Positions 1-6,524 of a stretch of 62,400 bases of DNA are shown here, in pieces. Origin of the DNA: Rhizobium anhuiense (GTDB lineage: Bacteria > Pseudomonadota > Alphaproteobacteria > Rhizobiales > Rhizobiaceae); assembly GCF_003985145.1 (NCBI RefSeq), contig NZ_ML133545.1:1-62400 (forward strand). Direction: 5' to 3'. Within the stretch, counting starts at the first letter, position 1. Every line of letters begins with the position of its first letter. The position numbers and the translations under genes are program-made. The notes beneath the pieces were generated by a model, which saw only the letters and a list, made by a program, of their open reading frames with translations, was not told the DNA's origin and did not search any database.

Positions 1-260
1 AGACGATCGAGATCAAGCTGCCGGCAGTGGTCACCTCGGACCTGCGCCTGAACGAACCGCGTTATGCCTCGCTGCCGAATATCATGAAGGCGAAGAAGAA
101 GCCGCTCGACAAGAAGTCTCCTGCCGACTTTGGCGTCTCCACCACACCGCGCCTCAAGGTGTTGAAGACCGAGGAGCCGTCAGGCCGCAAGGCCGGCGTC
201 AAGGTCAAGTCGGTCGCCGAGCTGGTCGACAAGCTCAAGAACGAAGCCGGCGTGCTTTAA
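1..260 (+). CDS. etfB: Electron transfer flavoprotein beta subunit, 3' end
   Basis: The window opens inside this gene; about 86 C-terminal residues are visible and the stop is at 258-260. The segment TSDLRLNEPRYASLPNIM followed by a Lys-rich stretch is the AMP-binding/recognition-loop region typical of EtfB. EtfB pairs with EtfA to carry electrons from acyl-CoA and related dehydrogenases to ETF:quinone oxidoreductase. etfA follows 23 bases downstream on the same strand, so the two are co-transcribed. The start and N-terminal half lie outside the window. Confidence 0.95.
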   Translation, partial: TIEIKLPAVVTSDLRLNEPRYASLPNIMKAKKKPLDKKSPADFGVSTTPRLKVLKTEEPSGRKAGVKVKSVAELVDKLKNEAGVL

Positions 261-283
261 GCCAGAACCAGGGAGCCCTTATC

Positions 284-1213
284 ATGACCATTCTTCTTCT
301 GGCTGACCACGACAATGCAAGCCTTTCCGACCAGACCGCCAAGGCGTTGACGGCCGCAACCAAGATCGGCGGCGACGTGCATGTGCTGGTCGCCGGCAAG
401 GGCGCCAAGCCCGCTGCCGATGCGGCTGCCAAGCTTGCCGGCGTCTCCAAGGTGCTGCTGGCCGAAAGCGATGCGCTGGCCAACAATCTGGCCGAACCGC
501 TGGCCGACCTGATCGTCTCGCTGGCCGGTAGCTACGACACGATCCTCTCGGCTGCGACGTCGGTCGGCAAGAATGTGCTGCCGCGCGTCGCTGCCCTGCT
601 CGATGTCGCCCAGGTCTCCGAGATCATCGAGGTGATCTCTGCCGATACCTTCAAACGGCCGATCTATGCCGGCAATGCCATCCAGACGGTGCAGGCAACC
701 GATGCCACGAAGGTCATCACCGTGCGCACCGCCTCCTTCGCCTCTGCAGCCGAAGGCGGCTCCGCGCCGATCGAGACGGTTGCAGCGGTTTCCGATCCCG
801 CTCTGTCGCGCTTCGTCGCCGATGCGCTGTCGGCCTCCGACCGTCCGGAACTGACCTCGGCGAAGATCATCATCTCCGGCGGCCGGGCGCTCGGCTCTGC
901 CGAGAAGTTCCGGGAAGTCATCCTGCCGCTCGCCGACAAGCTCGGGGCTGCCGTCGGGGCAAGCCGTGCGGCCGTCGATGCCGGTTATGCGCCGAACGAC
1001 TGGCAGGTCGGCCAGACCGGCAAGGTGGTGGCGCCGCAGCTCTATATCGCCTGCGGCATATCAGGCGCCATCCAGCATCTGGCCGGGATGAAGGATAGTA
1101 AGGTGATCGTCGCCATCAACAAGGACGAGGAGGCGCCGATCTTCCAGGTTGCCGACTACGGACTGGTCGCCGATCTCTTCGACGTCCTACCGGAATTGCA
1201 AAAGGCGCTCTGA
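284..1213 (+). CDS. etfA: Electron transfer flavoprotein alpha subunit
   Basis: 309 residues, the usual EtfA length. The N-terminal ETF domain spans roughly residues 1-185 and the FAD-binding C-terminal domain 190-309. FAD-contacting motifs are visible: GASRAAVDAG near 225, QVGQTGKVV near 241, CGISGAIQHLAGM near 258 and AINKDEEAPIF near 278. The protein forms the soluble FAD/AMP heterodimer with EtfB and passes electrons from beta-oxidation dehydrogenases to the quinone pool. Start ATG 284 has AGGGAG upstream. A 7-bp GC hairpin follows the stop (1282-1307). Confidence 0.97.
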   Translation: MTILLLADHDNASLSDQTAKALTAATKIGGDVHVLVAGKGAKPAADAAAKLAGVSKVLLAESDALANNLAEPLADLIVSLAGSYDTILSAATSVGKNVLPRVAALLDVAQVSEIIEVISADTFKRPIYAGNAIQTVQATDATKVITVRTASFASAAEGGSAPIETVAAVSDPALSRFVADALSASDRPELTSAKIIISGGRALGSAEKFREVILPLADKLGAAVGASRAAVDAGYAPNDWQVGQTGKVVAPQLYIACGISGAIQHLAGMKDSKVIVAINKDEEAPIFQVADYGLVADLFDVLPELQKAL

Positions 1214-1281
1214 GCGCGTCAAATGCTTTTCTTTCGCACGTGCGAATGACTGGAAAATTATCTTTTATCGGTCTACTACTG

Positions 1282-1307
1282 CTGCCGGGCGATCCTTCGT
1301 CCGGCAG
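1282..1307 (+). terminator. Hairpin after etfBA
   Basis: Arms ctgccgg and ccggcag (7 bp, perfect) enclose a 12-nt loop and are followed by the weakly T-rich tattgct. It sits in the 148-bp gap between etfA and hbdA, so it may end or attenuate the etfBA transcript. There is no long U tract, so termination is only a suggestion. Confidence 0.4.
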
Positions 1308-1361
1308 TATTGCTAGAAAAATGCGGCAGCGCGGGGGCGGATGCCGTGCGGGGGTTTGGAG

Positions 1362-2243
1362 ATGAATGCGGTGTTGAAGAATATTGGTATCATCGGTGCC
1401 GGCCAGATGGGTTGTGGCATCGCGCATGTTTCGGCCGCCGCAGGTTACAGGGTTCACATCTACGACCTCTCCCAGGACCGCATCGAATCCGGCCTCGCCA
1501 CCATTAACGGCAACCTCGCCCGCCTGGTGACCAACGGCAAGATGACCGAAGAGGAACGCAAGTCGACCTTGTCGTTGATATCCGGCTCGTCCGACGTCAA
1601 TGATCTCGCCCCGTCCGATCTCGTCATCGAAGCCGCCACCGAGGATGAAACCGTCAAGCGCAAGATCTATGCGCAGGTCTGTCCGGTCCTGAAGCCGGAA
1701 GCGCTGCTTGCCACCAACACCTCTTCCCTTTCCATCACCCGGCTTGCCGCCGCCACCGACCGGCCCGAACGCTTCATGGGCATACATTTCATGAACCCGG
1801 TGCCGGTGATGAAGCTGGTCGAACTGGTGCGCGGCATCGCAACCGATGAAAAGACCTTCTCCGCCGCCAAGGAATTCGTCGGCACGCTGGAAAAGACCAT
1901 CACCGTTGCCGAGGATTTTCCGGCCTTCATCGTCAACCGCATCCTGCTGCCGATGATCAACGAGGCGATCTACACGCTCTATGAAGGCGTCGGTACGGTC
2001 GACGCCATCGATACGGCGATGAAGCTCGGCGCCAACCATCCGATGGGGCCGCTGCAGCTTGCCGATTTCATCGGTCTCGACACCTGCCTGTCGATCATGC
2101 AGGTGCTGCATGACGGTCTGGCGGACTCGAAATATCGTCCCTGCCCGTTGCTGGTGAAATATGTCGAGGCCGGCTGGCTCGGACGCAAATCCGGCCGCGG
2201 CTTCTATGACTATCGCGGCGAAGTGCCGGTCCCGACGCGTTAA
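1362..2243 (+). CDS. hbdA: 3-hydroxybutyryl-CoA dehydrogenase
   Basis: 293 residues from ATG 1362. An N-terminal Rossmann fold carries the NAD motif GIIGAGQMGCG (residues 9-19). The catalytic-histidine region GIHFMNPVP places the His at about 142, with NTSSLS at 119 lining the active site. The C-terminal helical domain includes a KSGRGFYDY motif near the end, typical of the HbdA/FadB family. It oxidises (S)-3-hydroxybutyryl-CoA to acetoacetyl-CoA. An in-frame ATG lies at 1341, but the family N-terminus starts just before the Rossmann motif, and GGAG sits directly before 1362. The position after etfBA fits short-chain acyl-CoA or PHB-related metabolism. Confidence 0.95.
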   Translation: MNAVLKNIGIIGAGQMGCGIAHVSAAAGYRVHIYDLSQDRIESGLATINGNLARLVTNGKMTEEERKSTLSLISGSSDVNDLAPSDLVIEAATEDETVKRKIYAQVCPVLKPEALLATNTSSLSITRLAAATDRPERFMGIHFMNPVPVMKLVELVRGIATDEKTFSAAKEFVGTLEKTITVAEDFPAFIVNRILLPMINEAIYTLYEGVGTVDAIDTAMKLGANHPMGPLQLADFIGLDTCLSIMQVLHDGLADSKYRPCPLLVKYVEAGWLGRKSGRGFYDYRGEVPVPTR

Positions 2244-2319
2244 GCGGCCATCACCAGAAAGGGCGAATAGACCGAGCGCCCGCTAAATGCTTTCCTTGCC
2301 GGGAACGGGAGGAAACGCC

Positions 2320-2412
2320 ATGTCGACCGAAACACCCATGTTCCTGCTGCAATGCTGCGTCCTTATCGGAATCGCCGGCGTCTTTCTCATGAGAGGAGAT
2401 GGGGACTCCTGA
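2320..2412 (+). CDS. Candidate 30-residue membrane peptide
   Basis: ATG 2320 to TGA 2410-2412 encodes 30 residues. The Shine-Dalgarno sequence GGGAGGAAA (2307-2315) is unusually strong and well placed. After a short polar N-terminus comes one hydrophobic segment of about 18 residues (MFLLQCC then VLIGIAGVFLM), ending in the charged tail RGDGDS. This is the layout of a small single-pass membrane peptide. It lies between hbdA and the convergent tlpA-like gene, whose stop is 10 bases beyond. I do not recognise it. It could be chance, but the ribosome site is better than that of most genes here. Confidence 0.4.
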   Translation: MSTETPMFLLQCCVLIGIAGVFLMRGDGDS

Positions 2413-2421
2413 TCAACGTCG

Positions 2422-3084
2422 TTACGACCCGATCGCACCCTTGATTAGCGCCTTCGCGTCTTCGCTATCCCACGCGGCCGGGCCGTTCATGGCGGAGATC
2501 AGGCAGCCCTTGTCGTTGAGCAGCAGCGTCACCGGAAGGCCGAAGGCAAGCCCTTCCTTCTTCAGGCTGTTGAAGACGCCGATCGTATTGTCGCGGTAGA
2601 GCTGCAGCGCATCGACGCCGGTTTCAGTCAGGAAGGTCTTCGGCTTCTCATCGTCGCCGGTGTCGATATTGACCGGCACGACTTGGAATTTGTCGCTGCC
2701 CATCTCCTTTTCGAGTGCGTTCAGCGCCGGCATTTCCTCGCGGCAGGGCACGCACCAGGTGGCCCAGAGATTGAGAAGCACGGTCTTGCCGGCGAAATGA
2801 TCGAGCGTCAGCGGCTTGCCATCCGGCCCGTTGAAGGAAACCGCCGTCAGCTTGCGCGGCTCGGTGGCGGCAACCATGGCGGCCACCTGCCCCTTCATCA
2901 GCGGTGTGAGGCTGGCTGCGCGTTCCCTGGCAGACTTGCATTCCGCAGAAGCGGTTTCACCACCGCCATTGCCAATCCCCGTCTCCTTCACGTATACCGC
3001 TGCCGCACCGGCAACGACACCCGCAACGGCGGCCATCGCGATCCATTTCAGGGATGGCGGCCCGAGGGGTTTTCTTGTCGTCAT
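2422..3084 (-). CDS. tlpA: TlpA-like membrane-anchored thiol:disulfide oxidoreductase
   Basis: 220 residues from ATG 3084, preceded by AGGAG at good spacing; an ATG 36 bases further upstream lacks one. Residues 13-31 form a single N-terminal membrane anchor, so the thioredoxin domain (about 80-215) faces the periplasm. The redox motif WCVPC is at residues 110-114, and the cis-proline loop GLPVTLLL is near 185. TlpA in rhizobia reduces periplasmic thiols needed for cytochrome aa3 copper-site assembly; that role here is inferred from the family. It is divergent from argH with about 40 bases between starts, so the promoters must overlap. Confidence 0.9.
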   Translation of the reverse strand: MTTRKPLGPPSLKWIAMAAVAGVVAGAAAVYVKETGIGNGGGETASAECKSARERAASLTPLMKGQVAAMVAATEPRKLTAVSFNGPDGKPLTLDHFAGKTVLLNLWATWCVPCREEMPALNALEKEMGSDKFQVVPVNIDTGDDEKPKTFLTETGVDALQLYRDNTIGVFNSLKKEGLAFGLPVTLLLNDKGCLISAMNGPAAWDSEDAKALIKGAIGS

Positions 3085-3123
3085 TTCATTCTCCTGGACA
3101 TGCATCCTCAAGGCGGACACCTC

Positions 3124-4527
3124 ATGGCCGACGACACCACGGACACCAAATCCTCCAACCAGATGTGGGGCGGTCGCTTCGCCTCCGGCCCGGACGCGAT
3201 CATGGAGGAGATAAATGCCTCGATCGGTTTCGACAAGAAGCTATTCGCGCAGGATATCCGCGGTTCGATCGCCCACGCGACGATGCTCGCCCATCAGGGG
3301 ATTATTTCATCAGACGATAAGGACAAGATCGTTCACGGGCTAAACACGATCCTGTCAGAAATCGAAAGCGGCAATTTCGAATTCTCGCGCCAGCTCGAAG
3401 ACATCCATATGAATGTCGAGGCACGCCTGGCGACGCTGATCGGACCGGCGGCCGGCCGGCTGCACACCGCCCGCTCGCGCAACGATCAGGTGGCGCTCGA
3501 CTTCCGTCTCTGGGTGAAGGAAGAGCTTGAGAAGACCGAGAAGATGTTGACCGGCCTGATCGCCGCCTTCCTCGACCGCGCCGAAGAGCATGCCGAAAGC
3601 GTCATGCCCGGCTTCACCCACTTGCAGACCGCCCAGCCCGTTACCTTCGGCCATCACTGCATGGCCTATGTCGAAATGTTCGGCCGCGATCGCTCCCGCG
3701 TGCGCCACGCCATCGAGCATCTGGACGAAAGCCCGATCGGTGCTGCCGCCCTTGCCGGCACCGGCTATCCGATCGACCGCCACATGACGGCCCGGGCGCT
3801 CGGTTTCCGCGAGCCGACCCGCAACTCCATCGATACGGTCTCCGACCGCGATTTCGCCATCGAATTCCTGTCGATCGCAGCGATAACAGGCATGCACCTG
3901 TCGCGTCTGGCGGAGGAGATCGTCATCTGGTCGACCCCGCAATTCGGTTTTGTCCGTCTCTCCGACGCGTTTTCGACCGGCTCGTCGATCATGCCGCAGA
4001 AAAAGAACCCCGATGCAGCCGAACTGGTGCGCGCCAAGACCGGCCGCATCAACGGCTCGCTGGTGGCGCTGCTGACGATCATGAAGGGCCTGCCGCTCGC
4101 CTATTCCAAGGACATGCAGGAAGACAAGGAACAGGTCTTCGACGCAGCCGAGAGCCTGGAACTGGCAATCGCGGCCATGACCGGCATGGTGCGCGACCTG
4201 ACCGTCAACACTGCGCGCATGAAGGCAGCGGCCGGCTCCGGCTATTCGACGGCGACCGATCTTGCCGACTGGCTGGTGCGAGAAGCGGGCCTGCCCTTCC
4301 GCGACGCCCATCATGTCACCGGCCGCGCCGTGGCGCTTGCCGAAAGCAAGGGCTGCGATCTTGCCGAACTGCCGCTCGCCGATCTGCAGGCGATCCATTC
4401 CGCGATCACCGACAAGGTCTATGACGTGCTGACCGTCGAGGCCTCGGTCGCCAGCCGCAAGAGCTTCGGCGGCACTGCGCCGTCTGAAGTGCGCAGGCAG
4501 ATCGCCTTCTGGCGCGCCCGCAACTGA
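3124..4527 (+). CDS. argH: Argininosuccinate lyase
   Basis: 467 residues. The fumarase/aspartase-superfamily signature GSSIMPQKKNP is at residues 286-296, with the catalytic Ser in its flexible loop. TARSRNDQ near 113 and the THLQTAQP motif near 163 supply substrate and general-acid residues. It cleaves argininosuccinate to arginine and fumarate, the last step of arginine synthesis, in the cytosol. An open frame continues far upstream of ATG 3124, but it runs through the promoter of the divergent tlpA gene, and the family N-terminus (QMWGGRF at 13-19) fixes the start. lptM and lysA follow on the same strand. Confidence 0.97.
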   Translation: MADDTTDTKSSNQMWGGRFASGPDAIMEEINASIGFDKKLFAQDIRGSIAHATMLAHQGIISSDDKDKIVHGLNTILSEIESGNFEFSRQLEDIHMNVEARLATLIGPAAGRLHTARSRNDQVALDFRLWVKEELEKTEKMLTGLIAAFLDRAEEHAESVMPGFTHLQTAQPVTFGHHCMAYVEMFGRDRSRVRHAIEHLDESPIGAAALAGTGYPIDRHMTARALGFREPTRNSIDTVSDRDFAIEFLSIAAITGMHLSRLAEEIVIWSTPQFGFVRLSDAFSTGSSIMPQKKNPDAAELVRAKTGRINGSLVALLTIMKGLPLAYSKDMQEDKEQVFDAAESLELAIAAMTGMVRDLTVNTARMKAAAGSGYSTATDLADWLVREAGLPFRDAHHVTGRAVALAESKGCDLAELPLADLQAIHSAITDKVYDVLTVEASVASRKSFGGTAPSEVRRQIAFWRARN

Positions 4528-4681
4528 AGAGCAAAGGGCGGGCCGAAAAGCCGCCACGCCCTTCCTTCAGGCGCGGAAAGACCTCCAACAATCAGGGTGC
4601 ACAAGGCGGATAAACTTCGCTATGAAGATGTCCATCATTCGAGATGAATGACGCCAGCACATGCCGCAGAAGAGGATATCC

Positions 4682-4876
4682 ATGCAGAAGAGCTTGCCGC
4701 ACCTCGTCCGCCTGACGGTGGTTCTCGCCGTCATCGGCCTTGCCGTTGCCGGATGCGGGCGCAAGGGCGACCTCGATCCGCCGAGCGCTGCGGCAACCAA
4801 GGAAGGCGACGTTTCCAAGCCGACGAAAAAGCCGGGAACCGTTGATAAGCCCTTCCTTCTCGACCCCCTTCTTTAA
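4682..4876 (+). CDS. lptM: Small lipoprotein, LptM/YifL family
   Basis: 64 residues from ATG 4682, with an AGAGGA ribosome site. A hydrophobic signal ends in lipobox LAVAGC with Cys25 as the predicted lipidation site, followed at once by the family hallmark CGRKGDLDPP. In E. coli LptM assists assembly of the LptDE lipopolysaccharide translocon; that role is inferred here. The conserved argH-lptM-lysA order is seen in many proteobacteria, and lysA starts 11 bases after this stop, so the two are translationally close. Proline- and lysine-rich tail. Confidence 0.88.
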   Translation: MQKSLPHLVRLTVVLAVIGLAVAGCGRKGDLDPPSAAATKEGDVSKPTKKPGTVDKPFLLDPLL

Positions 4877-4887
4877 GGCATAAGCTC

Positions 4888-6156
4888 GTGAACCATTTCG
4901 AATACCGTGACGGCGTCCTTCATGCCGAGAATGTCTCCGTTCCCGAGATCGCCAAGGCGGTCGGCACGCCGTTTTACATCTATTCCACCGCGACGCTCGA
5001 GCGCCATTACCGCGTCTTTTCGGAAGCCTTCGCCGACATGGACTCCATGGTCTGTTATGCGATGAAGGCGAATTCGAACCAGGCGGTGCTGAAGACGCTG
5101 GGCCGTCTCGGCGCCGGCATCGACGTCGTCTCCGAGGGCGAGCTGCGCCGCGCGCTTGCCGCCGACATTCCGGCAAACCGCATCATGTTCTCAGGGGTCG
5201 GCAAGACTCCGTCCGAGATGGATTTCGCGCTTGAGGCCGGCATCTACTGCTTCAACGTCGAATCCGAGCCTGAGCTCGAAATCCTCAACCAGCGCGCCGT
5301 CAGCGCAGGCAAGAAAGCGCCGGTTTCCTTCCGCATCAACCCGGATGTCGATGCGAAGACGCATTCCAAGATCTCGACCGGCAAGAAGGAAAACAAGTTC
5401 GGCATCTCCTGGGAGCGCGCCCGCGCCATCTATGCCCATGCCGCCAGGCTGCCGGGCATCGAGGTCACCGGCATCGACATGCATATCGGCAGCCAGATCA
5501 CCGAGCTCCAGCCCTTCGACGACGCCTTCAAGCTGCTGCACGACCTTGTCGCGACGCTGCGCGCCGACGGCCACACGATCCACCACGTCGATATCGGCGG
5601 CGGTCTCGGCATCCCGTATAAGGACGACAACAATCCGCCGCCGCTGCCGGATGCCTATGCGGCAATCGTCAAGAACCAGCTACGCGGCCTGGACTGCAAG
5701 ATCATCACCGAACCCGGCCGGCTGATCGTCGGCAATGCCGGTATCCTGGTGACCGAAGTCCTCTATGTGAAGGATGGCGGCGAGAAGACCTTCGTCATCG
5801 TCGACGGCGCCATGAACGATCTCATCCGCCCGACGCTCTACGAAGCCTATCACGAGATCCGCCCGGTGACGATTTCGGCGGCCAACGCTCCGCGCATTCG
5901 CGCCGACGTCGTCGGTCCGGTCTGCGAGACCGGCGACTATCTGGCGCTCGACCGCGAAATGGCGATGCCGAAGCCCGGCGACCTGATGGCCGTCAGCACT
6001 GCCGGCGCCTATGGCGCAGTCCAGGCCGGCACCTATAACAGCCGCCTGCTGGTGCCCGAAGTTCTGGTCAAGGGCAGCGATTTCCATACGATTCGCCCGC
6101 GCAGAACCTACGCCGAGCTGATCGGCCTCGACTCCGTCCCGGCCTGGCTGGATTAA
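4888..6156 (+). CDS. lysA: Diaminopimelate decarboxylase
   Basis: 422 residues from a GTG start. It is a fold-III PLP enzyme: an alanine-racemase-like barrel with the Schiff-base lysine in YAMKANSN (Lys60), phosphate-binding glycines in DIGGGLG near 237, EPGR near 274, and the conserved Cys of GPVCETGD at about 345, contributed across the dimer. It converts meso-diaminopimelate to L-lysine in the cytosol. Lysine synthesis shares its precursor with peptidoglycan. It ends an argH-lptM-lysA run and is followed by a block of palindromic repeats. Confidence 0.97.
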   Translation: MNHFEYRDGVLHAENVSVPEIAKAVGTPFYIYSTATLERHYRVFSEAFADMDSMVCYAMKANSNQAVLKTLGRLGAGIDVVSEGELRRALAADIPANRIMFSGVGKTPSEMDFALEAGIYCFNVESEPELEILNQRAVSAGKKAPVSFRINPDVDAKTHSKISTGKKENKFGISWERARAIYAHAARLPGIEVTGIDMHIGSQITELQPFDDAFKLLHDLVATLRADGHTIHHVDIGGGLGIPYKDDNNPPPLPDAYAAIVKNQLRGLDCKIITEPGRLIVGNAGILVTEVLYVKDGGEKTFVIVDGAMNDLIRPTLYEAYHEIRPVTISAANAPRIRADVVGPVCETGDYLALDREMAMPKPGDLMAVSTAGAYGAVQAGTYNSRLLVPEVLVKGSDFHTIRPRRTYAELIGLDSVPAWLD

Positions 6157-6161
6157 CGCGT

Positions 6162-6223
6162 CGGCCCGAAAATCGGAATCGATTCTCGGAAAGCACGAAG
6201 CGTAGATTCAAAATGCTAGAGCG
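6162..6223 (-). repeat. Intergenic repeat A, copy 1
   Basis: Read on the minus strand, this 62-bp stretch matches 25001-25062 on the plus strand almost base for base. Both copies run from cgctctagcattttsaat to the palindromic block around aatcgattccg and end in cgggccg. The inner ATCGATTC-like palindrome suggests a foldable element. It lies right after lysA and is the first of four elements packed into 200 bp. Confidence 0.75.
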
Positions 6224-6259
6224 TCCTTTGTGCGTCCGAAAGGACGCACGGCGCTCTAA
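6216..6259 (+). repeat. Palindromic repeat B, copy 1
   Basis: A 44-bp imperfect palindrome with outer arms ctagagcg/cgctctaa and an inner 8-bp stem gtgcgtcc/ggacgcac closed by a gaaa tetraloop. The same design, reversed, is found at 30397-30440. A GNRA loop on a GC stem suggests a stable RNA hairpin when transcribed from lysA. Confidence 0.75.
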
Positions 6260-6260
6260 A

Positions 6261-6304
6261 GCATGTCGCGCAAAAGTGCGCAGCGGTTTGCGATCACGAC
6301 ATGC
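6261..6304 (+). repeat. Palindromic repeat C, copy 1
   Basis: Arms gcatgtcg/cgacatgc enclose a core containing aaaagtgcgcagcggtt. Relatives with the same core and CGACAT end occur at 14104-14151 and 37461-37502 (both opposite orientation) and at 21265-21315. All four are intergenic. Confidence 0.75.
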
Positions 6305-6316
6305 GTGAAACAAAGA

Positions 6317-6361
6317 CTTAAAGCGCCAGGAGCGATCTGAAAGATCGCGACGCGCTTTAAG
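6317..6361 (+). repeat. Palindromic repeat D
   Basis: Outer arms cttaaagcg/cgctttaag with an inner 7-bp stem gcgatct/agatcgc around a gaa loop. A fragment with the same gacgcgctttaag end is present at 14085-14095. It completes the composite lysA/TIGR02302 spacer. Confidence 0.7.
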
Positions 6362-6524
6362 CAGCCATCACTTTTTGGCGAATAAACGTGAAAAGCCGGT
6401 ATTACCGGCCGCTCGCCCTCGCCTTCGCCACAAAGAGTGTTATCCTTTCGTTCATGAGCGTATTGCCCCGCAATCGCCGGAAGCGCCCTCTGTTTCAGAA
6501 CGCCAGATCGCGGAGACCGGACCG

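Noticed and set aside
3355..4557. 400-codon minus-strand frame
   Set aside because: Antisense shadow of argH.
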